A stretch of 5,351 nucleotides of DNA from Bacillota bacterium (GCA_023435505.1 JAEYRR010000266.1:1-5351); one strand, 5' to 3'. Numbered from the stretch's first letter, positions 1 to 5,351 are shown. The notes: generated by a model from the sequence alone, not told the origin. Numbers and translations are program-made.

Positions 1-566
1 TATTTACCACTAGTCATGAAGATAAATACAATGATCAGATTAATGAGTTAATCGATATCTTCATGCCACCGGAAAACAGCAGTCCGGAGCAGCTTGAAGA
101 AGCCCGTCGTAATATAGAAAAATATGCGGATTACAGAACGTATCTTAGCTTTGATATGGAACAGATCATTGAAGGAATGCCACCTATGCGGTTAAGTCGA
201 ATGCTTACTAAGAACTCTGGAGGTGAAGGGCAGAATCCTCTGTATGTTGCATTACTAGCCAGCTTTGCAGAAGTATATCGCATCAGTTTCCGCGGTGGTA
301 TTAAAAGAAGATTGACCCCTAGACTGGTGGTGTTAGATGAAGCTTTCTCGAAGATGGATGGGGAGAAGGTGGCCAGCTGTCTGGAACTTATTCGTAAATT
401 GGGCTTCCAGGCCATTATTAGTGCTACAAATGACAAGATTCAGAACTAAGTAGAAAGTGTAGATAAGTCCTTTGTCTTTGCCAATCCAAACAAATCCTAT
501 ATTTCCATTCAGGAATTCGAACGGCAGGATTTTAAAGAATTACTTGCAATCGAAGAAAATCATTAA
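1..566 (+). pseudogene. jetC: 3' end of a JetC-like SMC/MukB-type ATPase (Wadjet), interrupted by an in-frame stop
   Basis: The reading frame (codons starting at base 3) is open from the left edge, so the gene begins outside the window. The visible part is the C-terminal half of an SMC-like ATPase head: an ABC signature segment, NSGGEGQNPLYVALLASF, at about 210-263, and a Walker B with catalytic acid, PRLVVLDEAFSKMD, at about 319-360. An LIRKLGFQAIISATNDKIQ segment resembling the D-loop/H-loop end follows. This head type is typical of JetC/MksB/EptC, the motor subunit of Wadjet and MksBEF complexes, which recognise and help cleave small circular DNA. A TAA at 447-449 ends the ORF, but the same frame continues for 38 codons (VESVDKSFVFANPNKSYISI onward) to a second TAA at 564-566. 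That tail looks like native family sequence, so TAA probably replaced a TAT or TAC tyrosine codon. No jetD-like gene follows. The assignment rests on motifs alone; another SbcC/MukB-like ATPase is possible. The truncated protein may retain some function. Confidence 0.7.
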
Positions 567-570
567 TAAA

Positions 571-600
571 AAGGTAGCGGTGTATAAGTCCCGCTACCTT
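571..600. terminator. Perfect 10-bp inverted repeat, probable intrinsic terminator
   Basis: AAGGTAGCGG (571-580) and CCGCTACCTT (591-600) are exact reverse complements around a 10-base loop, starting 4 bases after the second stop of the jetC-like gene. The position suits termination of that gene. On the + strand, however, the stem is followed by AAATAATGTTT, a poor U-tract. On the - strand it is followed by TTTATTAATG, so the T-rich side faces left and the element reads better as a leftward terminator. It may be bidirectional, or weak in the + direction. Confidence 0.65.
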
Positions 601-609
601 AAATAATGT

Positions 610-638
610 TTGAATCTAGGATAGGGATATGATATAAT
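610..638 (+). promoter_or_regulatory. Sigma-A promoter with extended -10, upstream of the Nudix/pyr operon
   Basis: The -35 element TTGAAT (610-615) is separated by exactly 17 bases from a consensus -10 TATAAT (633-638). The -10 is preceded by TGA (630-632), giving the extended TGnTATAAT form. Transcription would start near 644-646, leaving a leader of roughly 57 bases before the Nudix start. It is the only convincing promoter in the window, so it probably drives the Nudix gene and the pyr genes behind it. No operator or PyrR-type RNA motif was recognised in the leader. Confidence 0.8.
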
Positions 639-684
639 GTCCCACAGAAGAAATATTAATGTTTTAAAAGCACTACATAATACT

Positions 685-704
685 GGTGAGGAGAGATCGA
701 TTTG
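685..704 (+). promoter_or_regulatory. Ribosome binding site fixing a TTG start for the Nudix gene
   Basis: GGTGAGGAG (685-693) lies 8 bases before TTG at 702-704. An in-frame TGA at 687-689 rules out any start further upstream, and the next in-frame ATG is at codon 62, inside the Nudix box. TTG is therefore the only plausible initiator. Confidence 0.8.
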
Positions 705-1094
705 GATAAGCTACGTATATTAGTAAAAGGAATCGTGAAAGACAAAGAGAAGTATCTGATTGTGGAAAAATGGTACGATGACAATTTTGTTGATCCTTGC
801 AAATGGGAATTTGTGGATGGAGAGCTGATTCTAGGAGAGAGCCCAGAAGTAGCTGTTCAAAGAGTTCTATTTGAAAAAACTGGTATGACCTGTGAGGTAG
901 AACGTACCTTATATACTTGGTCTTTTGAACGAGGTGACGATTGGAATATTGGTATTACTTTCCTTTGCTCCACTTCTAATCCTGAAGTAGTGTTAGCTGA
1001 AGATTTAAGCAATTACAAGTGGATTGCTATAGATGAATTTCATAAATATATTAGTAATAAGGCAGTGTTAGGTGATGCCATAGCTTCTCTATAG
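702..1094 (+). CDS. Nudix-fold protein with a degenerate Nudix box
   Basis: A 130-aa protein, the usual length for a single-domain Nudix hydrolase. These enzymes cleave nucleoside diphosphates linked to another moiety (X) and need Mg2+ held by glutamates of the Nudix box G-x5-E-x7-R-E-U-x-E-E-x-G-U. The box maps to residues 40-62: G40, E46, R54, E58 and G61 are kept, but the Glu after R54 is V55 and the second Glu of the EE pair is K59. The WEFVDGELILGE segment replaces the common FPGG with FVDG. Two of three metal-binding glutamates are thus missing, so activity may be reduced, altered or lost, and a ligand-binding role is possible. The substrate cannot be told from sequence. No signal peptide or membrane segment is visible, so it is likely cytosolic. 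It lies 80 bases before pyrC, just behind the strong promoter, which suggests co-transcription with pyrimidine synthesis. The start is TTG. Confidence 0.85.
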   Translation: MDKLRILVKGIVKDKEKYLIVEKWYDDNFVDPCKWEFVDGELILGESPEVAVQRVLFEKTGMTCEVERTLYTWSFERGDDWNIGITFLCSTSNPEVVLAEDLSNYKWIAIDEFHKYISNKAVLGDAIASL

Positions 1095-1105
1095 AAGTTA
1101 TGGCA
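1076..1105 (+). other. Hairpin spanning the Nudix stop codon
   Basis: TGCCATAGCTTCT (1076-1088) and AGAAGTTATGGCA (1093-1105) form a 13-bp stem with one G-U pair and a 4-base loop (CTAT). The Nudix TAG (1092-1094) falls in the loop and the first paired bases. No U-tract follows directly; the nearest T-run is at 1118-1122, so it does not look like a standard terminator. It could stabilise the mRNA, mark a processing site or modulate read-through into pyrC. The structure is seen in the sequence; the role is inference. Confidence 0.5.
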
Positions 1106-1160
1106 ACCTACCTGCTATTTTTATAGTATGGGGATTTTAGGTAAATTTAAGGAACTGCAT

Positions 1161-1177
1161 AAGGAGGATAAACATTG
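1161..1177 (+). promoter_or_regulatory. Strong ribosome binding site with TTG start for pyrC
   Basis: AAGGAGG (1161-1167) lies 7 bases before TTG at 1175-1177. An in-frame TAA at 1169-1171, between the Shine-Dalgarno and the start, excludes any earlier initiation, and the next Met (residue 53) would remove part of the beta-sandwich domain. TTG is therefore the start. Confidence 0.85.
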
Positions 1178-2449
1178 AAGATTCTTATTAAACAAGGGTA
1201 TGTATTAGACCCTGCCACCAATACAGAAGGAATTTATGATATCTTGATAGAAAACGACAGAATTGCCAAAGTTGCTGTTACTATAGAACAACAGGCTGAT
1301 CAAGTGATTGATGCAAGTAGTTTATATGTAATGCCTGGATTTATCGACCTCCATGTACATCTTAGAGAACCTGGTTTTGAATATAAGGAGACCATCGAAT
1401 CCGGTGTTCGTGCAGCAGCGAAGGGCGGTTATACCACCATTTGTCCAATGCCAAACACTAAGCCGGCTACTGACTGTAAAGAGATAGTAGAATATGTAGT
1501 ACATAAGGCTAAAGAACTGGGTATTATTCATGTTCTTCCTGTAGGTGCAGTAACAATTGGCCAACAAGGAGAGGAATTGTGTGATTTTAAGGACATGAAA
1601 GATGCCGGAATCTGCGCTTTAAGTGAAGATGGCAAATCAGTTATGGAGACTGATTTATACTGTGAAGCGATGGTTGCGGCCAAAGAGCTTAATCTACCTA
1701 TCTTTGCCCACTGTGAAGACAGAAGCCTGGTTCGTGGTGGAGTAATCAATGCTGGAGCAAAAGCAGAGGAATATGGACTTAAGGGAATCACCAATGCAGT
1801 GGAGGATGTCATTGTGGCAAGAGATATCCTCTTGGCAAAAGAAGCTGGGTGTCAGCTGCATCTTTGCCACTGTTCCACTGAGGACAGTGTGCTTCTCGTG
1901 AAGATGGCCAAAGAAATGGGGTTAAGGGTGACGGCAGAGGTATGTCCACATCATTTTACCCTTTCTGATGAAGACATTACAAGAAACCATGGAGATTATA
2001 AAATGAATCCTCCCCTTCGAAGTCCACGGGACGTAGAAGCCTTAAAAAGAGGACTAAAGGAAGGTATCATGGAGGTTATCTCTACCGACCATGCTCCACA
2101 TGGGCAGGAGGAGAATGATCAGACCATGGATAAGGCACCATTTGGAATCGTTGGTTTGGAAACCGCGTTTTCTCTAGGAGTAACAGAGCTTGTCCGTAAA
2201 GGTTACCTGACAAAGCTTCAGCTGGTGGAGAAGATGAGTACCAATCCAGCCAAGATTCTTGGTATAGAGAAAGGTTCTCTAAAGGAAGGAAGCCCTGCAG
2301 ACCTTGTTCTTGCAGACTTTGATAAGGAAGTAGTCATAGATGCCAGTGAGTTCGCTTCAAAAGGAAAGAATACGCCTTTTGACGGACGTAAGGTATATGG
2401 TCAGATAGAAATGACCATTTGCGATGGAAAGATTGTTTACCAAATATAA
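1175..2449 (+). CDS. pyrC: Dihydroorotase, class I
   Basis: Catalyses the reversible cyclisation of N-carbamoyl-L-aspartate to L-dihydroorotate, the third step of UMP synthesis, in the cytosol. At 424 aa it matches class I bacterial dihydroorotases, which are longer than the roughly 345-aa E. coli type. An N-terminal beta-sandwich part (about 1-50) leads into the amidohydrolase barrel. The metal site is complete: DLHVHLREPG gives H60 and H62, SEDG gives D152, FAHCED gives H179, LHLCHCS gives H232, and STDHAPH gives the catalytic D305. Substrate-contact residues are also visible: R64, N94 in MPNTKP and N278 in KMNPPLR. The C-terminus (about 365-424) returns to the beta-sandwich with a GSPADLVLAD motif. 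It starts at TTG and is followed 18 bases later by pyrF in the same frame. An inactive PyrC-like homologue is unlikely, since every ligand is present. Confidence 0.97.
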   Translation: MKILIKQGYVLDPATNTEGIYDILIENDRIAKVAVTIEQQADQVIDASSLYVMPGFIDLHVHLREPGFEYKETIESGVRAAAKGGYTTICPMPNTKPATDCKEIVEYVVHKAKELGIIHVLPVGAVTIGQQGEELCDFKDMKDAGICALSEDGKSVMETDLYCEAMVAAKELNLPIFAHCEDRSLVRGGVINAGAKAEEYGLKGITNAVEDVIVARDILLAKEAGCQLHLCHCSTEDSVLLVKMAKEMGLRVTAEVCPHHFTLSDEDITRNHGDYKMNPPLRSPRDVEALKRGLKEGIMEVISTDHAPHGQEENDQTMDKAPFGIVGLETAFSLGVTELVRKGYLTKLQLVEKMSTNPAKILGIEKGSLKEGSPADLVLADFDKEVVIDASEFASKGKNTPFDGRKVYGQIEMTICDGKIVYQI

Positions 2450-2467
2450 AGGAGAGATGATAACACC

Positions 2468-3394
2468 ATGATTAACAAACTAGTAAAGAAGATTCAGGAA
2501 AATAAAGCCCCTATTGTAGTAGGATTAGATCCAATGCTATCCTATATTCCAGAATTTATTAAAAAACAAGCTTATAATGAAAAGGGAGAGACCTTAGCTG
2601 GAGCAGCAGAAGCAATCTGGCAGTACAACAAAGGAATTGTGGATGCTACCTATGATCTTATTCCAGCTGTAAAACCACAGATTGCTATGTATGAGCAGTT
2701 TGGTATTGAAGGTTTGATAGCCTACAAAAAGACCATTGATTACTGTAAGGAAAAGGATTTGGTTGTAATTGGTGATATCAAGAGAGGAGATATCGGCTCT
2801 ACCTCTGCAGCCTATGCCACCGGTCATCTTGGAAAGGTAACAGTAGGAAGTAACGTATATGCAGGGTTTGATGAAGACTTTGCAACAGTAAATCCTTATC
2901 TTGGTTCTGATGGAGTGAATCCATTTATCGAAGTTTGTAAGGAAGAGAAGAAGGGAATCTTTGTCCTAGTTAAAACTTCTAATAAGTCCAGTGGAGAGTT
3001 ACAGGATCTTGAGGTAAATGGTAAGCCAATCTATGAGATCGTTGGTGAATTGGTTGCTGGCTGGGGAGAACAGTGCATGGGTGATGCTTATAGCTATGTT
3101 GGAGCAGTAGTTGGAGCAACTTATCCGCAAATGGGTAAGGTATTACGTCAAATTATGCCTAAGACCTATATCTTAGTGCCAGGCTATGGAGCTCAAGGGG
3201 GGAAAGGTGCTGATTTGGTACATTTCTTCAATAAAGATGGCTTGGGAGCAATCGTAAATTCATCCCGTGGCATTATAGCTGCCTACCAACAGCCAGCCTA
3301 TGAAAAATATGGGGAACTTGCTTATGCAGATGCTTCCAGACAGGCCGTGTTAGACATGAAAGCAGATATAATGGAGGCTTTATCTAAAAAATAG
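2468..3394 (+). CDS. pyrF: Orotidine 5'-phosphate decarboxylase, type 2
   Basis: Converts OMP to UMP, the last step of the de novo pathway, in the cytosol. At 308 aa it belongs to the longer type 2 group (as in mycobacteria, myxobacteria and many clostridia) rather than the roughly 240-aa type 1 enzymes. The barrel motifs appear in order: VVGLDP (D21), AVKPQIAMYEQFG (K69), and the catalytic DIKRGDIGST with D103, K105 and D108. They are followed by VNPYLGSDGVNPF (141-153), LVPGYGAQGG (236-245) and the phosphate-binding end NSSRGII (264-270). The ATG is 18 bases after the pyrC stop. AAAGGAGAG (2448-2456) overlaps that stop and lies 11 bases upstream, a slightly long spacing. Translation is probably linked to pyrC within one transcript. 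In Bacillus subtilis pyrF lies downstream of pyrK and pyrD, so the order here differs. Confidence 0.97.
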   Translation: MINKLVKKIQENKAPIVVGLDPMLSYIPEFIKKQAYNEKGETLAGAAEAIWQYNKGIVDATYDLIPAVKPQIAMYEQFGIEGLIAYKKTIDYCKEKDLVVIGDIKRGDIGSTSAAYATGHLGKVTVGSNVYAGFDEDFATVNPYLGSDGVNPFIEVCKEEKKGIFVLVKTSNKSSGELQDLEVNGKPIYEIVGELVAGWGEQCMGDAYSYVGAVVGATYPQMGKVLRQIMPKTYILVPGYGAQGGKGADLVHFFNKDGLGAIVNSSRGIIAAYQQPAYEKYGELAYADASRQAVLDMKADIMEALSKK

Positions 3395-3464
3395 ACTTGG
3401 TCTTCAAAATACTATGAAACTAGTTGGAGGAGCGTAGACTAAGAATATAGGATAGGAGAATATA
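3395..3464 (+). other. pyrF-pyrK spacer with a possible weak stem
   Basis: CTTGGTCT (3396-3403) can pair with AGACTAAG (3436-3443), 8 bp with one G-U pair. ACTA/TAGT (3411-3414 with 3421-3424) can form a short inner stem. There is no T-run and no recognisable promoter. The pyrK ribosome binding site AGGAGA (3454-3459) lies 5 bases before ATG at 3465. The structure may be chance. Confidence 0.25.
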
Positions 3465-4241
3465 ATGTCAAATACAGTGAAAAAAACAGTACTTATAACT
3501 AGGGCGGAAGAGATACAGGAGAGTATCTTCAGTATGTGTATAGAGGACAGACAGATGGCGGAGAGTGCAAAGCCTGGTCAATTTGTTTCCCTGTACTGTA
3601 AGGATGGAAGTAGGCTACTTCCAAGACCAATCAGCATCTGTGAGATTAACAAAGAGAAGGGAACCCTTCGCTTGGTATATCGTGTAGCAGGAAAGGGGAC
3701 AGAGGAATTTTCTCATCTTCATGCCGGAGCAAATATCAGTGTTTTAGGACCATTAGGGAATGGATTTACCCTGGAAGGCACCAAAGCGTTGCTTGTTGGA
3801 GGGGGAATCGGAATACCTCCCATGCTGGAATTAGCAAAGACTCTAGCTTCCATGAACATTGAAGTACAGGTTGTTTTAGGGTATCGTGATGTATTATTCT
3901 TAAACCAGGAATTTGAGGCTTACGGTAAAGTGTATATCTCCACAGAGGATGGAAGTTTTGGTACCAAAGGAAATGTTATAGATGCAATCCATGAAAATTC
4001 CTTAGAGGCGGATGTAATCTATGCCTGTGGTCCTACGCCTATGCTTAAGGGAGTAAAGGCTTACGGCTTAGAGCATAAGATTACCACTCAGCTGTCCTTA
4101 GAAGAGAGAATGGCTTGTGGAGTAGGAGCCTGTCTTGGCTGTGTATGTAAGACTAAGGAGAAGAATCCGATGACTCAGGTAAACAATAAACGAATCTGTA
4201 AAGATGGTCCCGTATTCTATGCTCAGGAGGTGGAACTATAA
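3465..4241 (+). CDS. pyrK: Dihydroorotate dehydrogenase B, electron-transfer subunit
   Basis: Iron-sulfur flavoprotein subunit that passes electrons from the FMN of PyrD to NAD+ via a [2Fe-2S] cluster and FAD. At 258 aa it has the normal family length. It has a ferredoxin-reductase-like architecture. The FAD-binding barrel (about 1-100) contains RPISIC at 54-59 and VYRVAGKGTE at 71-80. The NAD-binding half has VGGGIGIPPMLELAK at 111-125 and YACGPTPMLKG at 186-196. The C-terminal cluster loop MACGVGACLGC has C218, C223 and C226, with the fourth ligand C245 in RICKDGPVF (pattern C-x4-C-x2-C-x18-C). C228 is an additional cysteine. Its stop codon overlaps the pyrD start by one base (TAATG), indicating translational coupling and fitting the heterotetrameric PyrD2-PyrK2 enzyme. 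Confidence 0.96.
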   Translation: MSNTVKKTVLITRAEEIQESIFSMCIEDRQMAESAKPGQFVSLYCKDGSRLLPRPISICEINKEKGTLRLVYRVAGKGTEEFSHLHAGANISVLGPLGNGFTLEGTKALLVGGGIGIPPMLELAKTLASMNIEVQVVLGYRDVLFLNQEFEAYGKVYISTEDGSFGTKGNVIDAIHENSLEADVIYACGPTPMLKGVKAYGLEHKITTQLSLEERMACGVGACLGCVCKTKEKNPMTQVNNKRICKDGPVFYAQEVEL

Positions 4242-4243
4242 TG
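4225..4243 (+). promoter_or_regulatory. pyrD ribosome binding site inside pyrK, with TAATG stop-start overlap
   Basis: AGGAGGTG (4225-4232) lies within the last codons of pyrK, 8 bases before the pyrD ATG at 4241. The pyrK TAA (4239-4241) shares its final A with that ATG. This supports coupled, near-equimolar synthesis of the two subunits. Confidence 0.85.
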
Positions 4244-5143
4244 AACACTAGTGTGAATTTTGCAGGAGTAGAACTGAAGAATTCTGTTCTGACTGCTTCC
4301 GGAACCTTTGGCTCAGGGAAGGAGTATGCAGAGTTTGTAGATCTAAATCGTTTAGGCGGAGTAGTGACCAAAGGGGTTGCCAATATCCCATGGGCCGGAA
4401 ATCCTACTCCAAGAGTAGCAGAAACCTATGGTGGTATGCTCAATGCCATTGGGCTACAAAACCCTGGGATGGAAGTCTTTATTGAAATGGATATTCCATT
4501 TTTAAAACAGTTTGATACAAAGGTAATTGTAAATGTTTGCGGAAAATCCCTGCAGGATTATTGTGAAGTGGTAGAACGCCTAGCACAGGAGCAGGTGGAT
4601 TTATTAGAAATCAACATCAGTTGTCCCAATGTAAAGGAAGGCGGGATTGCCTTTGGACAAAATCCACAGTGTGTTGAGAATATCACCTATGAATTAAAGA
4701 AGAGGGCAAAACAGCCAATTATAATGAAGCTCAGTCCTAATGTGACGGATATCACGGAGACAGCGAGAGCTGCAGAAGCAGGAGGAGCAGATGGACTGTC
4801 CCTAATCAATACCCTAACGGGTATGAAGATTGATGTGAATAAGAGAGCCTTTGCACTGGCCAACAAGACTGGCGGGTTATCAGGACCAGCAATTAAGCCG
4901 ATTGCAGTGCGTATGGTATACCAAGTGGCGAATGCTGTAAAGCTTCCGATCATAGGAATGGGTGGAATTATGAATGCAGAGGATGCCTTGGAGTTTATCA
5001 TGGCAGGTGCTACTGCAGTCAGTGTGGGGACAGCTAATTTTGTCAACCCATATGCGACTGTAGAGATTGTGGAAGGAATTGAAGAATTTATGAAAAAGCA
5101 TGGGGTTAGGGACATTCAAGAATTAATTGGATGTGTAAAATAG
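4241..5143 (+). CDS. pyrD: Dihydroorotate dehydrogenase B, catalytic subunit (class 1B)
   Basis: FMN-containing barrel that oxidises dihydroorotate to orotate, the fourth step of the pathway; class 1B enzymes use NAD+ through PyrK and are cytosolic. At 300 aa it has the usual length, and there is no N-terminal membrane helix of the class 2 quinone-linked type. Visible motifs: TASGTFGSG (18-26), VVTKGV with K44, NAIGLQNPG (68-76), NISCPNV with the class 1 catalytic base C128, KLSPN with K163, SLINT (187-191), GGLSGPAIKP (211-220), GMGGI (239-243) and SVGTANF (261-267) at the phosphate-binding end. A cysteine base, instead of the serine of class 2 enzymes, supports class 1, and the adjacent pyrK supports 1B over 1A. 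Named pyrDB in some genomes. Confidence 0.97.
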   Translation: MNTSVNFAGVELKNSVLTASGTFGSGKEYAEFVDLNRLGGVVTKGVANIPWAGNPTPRVAETYGGMLNAIGLQNPGMEVFIEMDIPFLKQFDTKVIVNVCGKSLQDYCEVVERLAQEQVDLLEINISCPNVKEGGIAFGQNPQCVENITYELKKRAKQPIIMKLSPNVTDITETARAAEAGGADGLSLINTLTGMKIDVNKRAFALANKTGGLSGPAIKPIAVRMVYQVANAVKLPIIGMGGIMNAEDALEFIMAGATAVSVGTANFVNPYATVEIVEGIEEFMKKHGVRDIQELIGCVK

Positions 5144-5184
5144 AGCGTAGTCAATACTTTGAATTATAAATGTGAAAGAAAGGC

Positions 5185-5206
5185 TATAGGTGGCCTATAT
5201 AGGAGG
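5185..5206 (+). other. Small hairpin abutting the pyrE ribosome binding site
   Basis: TATAGG (5185-5190) and CCTATA (5194-5199) pair perfectly around a 3-base loop, ending two bases from the pyrE Shine-Dalgarno AGGAGG (5201-5206, 7 bases before ATG). CCTATATAGG (5194-5203) is also self-complementary and reaches into the AGG of the site. This might modulate pyrE translation, but the stem is short and AT-rich. The rest of the 70-base pyrD-pyrE spacer shows neither a terminator nor a clear promoter. Confidence 0.35.
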
Positions 5207-5213
5207 ATTAGAC

Positions 5214-5351
5214 ATGGAAGCTTACAAGCAGGAATTTATTGAATTTATGGTAGAATGTGGCGTTCTTCGCTTTGGTGATTTTGTGACAAAGAGCGGGCGA
5301 AAGACACCATTTTTTGTAAATACAGGCTTTTATCGTACCGGAGCACAATTG
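5214..5351 (+). CDS. pyrE: Orotate phosphoribosyltransferase, N-terminal part (cut by window edge)
   Basis: Forty-six codons are visible before the window ends, still in frame. PyrE condenses orotate with PRPP to give OMP, step five of the pathway. The N-terminal segment VLRFGDFVTKSGRKTPFFVN (residues 17-36) is the characteristic orotate-binding start of this family (FGxFxLKSGRxSPxFxN), with K26, S27, G28 and R29 visible. The PRPP-binding loop lies beyond the edge and cannot be checked. The start is ATG with AGGAGG 7 bases upstream. It follows pyrD by 70 bases with no terminator between, consistent with the distal end of the same operon. Confidence 0.93.
   Translation, partial: MEAYKQEFIEFMVECGVLRFGDFVTKSGRKTPFFVNTGFYRTGAQL

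Noticed and set aside
131..436. 101-aa open frame on the minus strand within the jetC-like gene
   Set aside because: It is antisense to conserved ATPase motifs and its translation resembles no known family.
653..681. Second promoter with CATAAT (676-681) as -10
   Set aside because: The -35 position reads ATATTA, a poor match, and the far better promoter at 610-638 already explains transcription.
1098..1127. Possible internal promoter before pyrC, with TATAGT (1122-1127) as -10
   Set aside because: The hexamers 17-18 bases upstream (TATGGC or TTATGG) bear little resemblance to TTGACA and there is no extended -10 TG.
1111..1138. Small hairpin CCTGCTAT-TTTT-ATAGTATGG as an intrinsic terminator before pyrC
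   Set aside because: The stem is short, AT-rich and bulged, and the following TTTT is displaced by several bases, so it is unlikely to terminate efficiently.
2457..2471. Four-codon mini-ORF (ATG ATA ACA CCA TGA) overlapping the pyrF start
   Set aside because: The Shine-Dalgarno lies only about 2 bases before its ATG, too close for efficient initiation, and such tiny frames arise easily by chance.
4687..5115. 142-aa open frame on the minus strand within pyrD
   Set aside because: It is fully antisense to a clearly conserved pyrD, has a low-complexity Ser/Ile/Ala-rich translation with no recognisable domain, and no family-like motif. It is a shadow frame.
1..5351. CRISPR arrays, insertion sequences, tRNA genes and attachment sites
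   Set aside because: No regularly spaced direct repeats, transposase motifs, tRNA-like cloverleafs or flanking duplications were seen on either strand.

Overview
The window reads as a Clostridia chromosome, most likely Lachnospiraceae or a close relative. The grounds are low-to-moderate GC, strong AAGGAGG-type ribosome binding sites, TTG starts, AGA-rich arginine codons, and a pyrC-pyrF-pyrK-pyrD-pyrE gene order with a two-subunit (class 1B) dihydroorotate dehydrogenase. The taxonomic call is inference from gene content and style; there is no rRNA or other marker here.

Layout, all on the + strand. (1) Bases 1-566 hold the 3' end of a large SMC/MukB-like ATPase gene, probably jetC of a Wadjet (MksB/EptC-type) anti-plasmid system. 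The frame is open from the left edge, carries an ABC signature and a Walker B motif, then meets an in-frame TAA at 447-449. The same frame continues with family-like sequence for 38 more codons, so this looks like a recent nonsense mutation. (2) Bases 567-701 contain a perfect 10-bp inverted repeat at 571-600, a near-consensus extended -10 sigma-A promoter (610-638) and a short untranslated leader. (3) Bases 702-1094 encode a 130-aa Nudix-fold protein with a degenerate Nudix box. (4) From 1175 to the right edge lie pyrC, pyrF, pyrK, pyrD and the start of pyrE.

How the genes work together: PyrC makes dihydroorotate, the PyrD/PyrK flavoprotein oxidises it to orotate and passes electrons to NAD+, PyrE adds ribose-5-phosphate from PRPP, and PyrF decarboxylates OMP to UMP. 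The window therefore covers steps 3 to 6 of de novo UMP synthesis. Carbamoyl-phosphate synthetase and aspartate transcarbamylase genes are not in view. The only convincing promoter precedes the Nudix gene, so that gene is probably the first cistron of the pyr transcript. No PyrR-type attenuator sequence was recognised.

Most of the window is ordinary biosynthetic operon. The items worth a second look are the broken jetC-like gene, the Nudix protein with substituted catalytic residues at the head of a pyrimidine operon, and the potential RNA structures around the Nudix/pyrC junction. I did not find evidence for a wholly new system.
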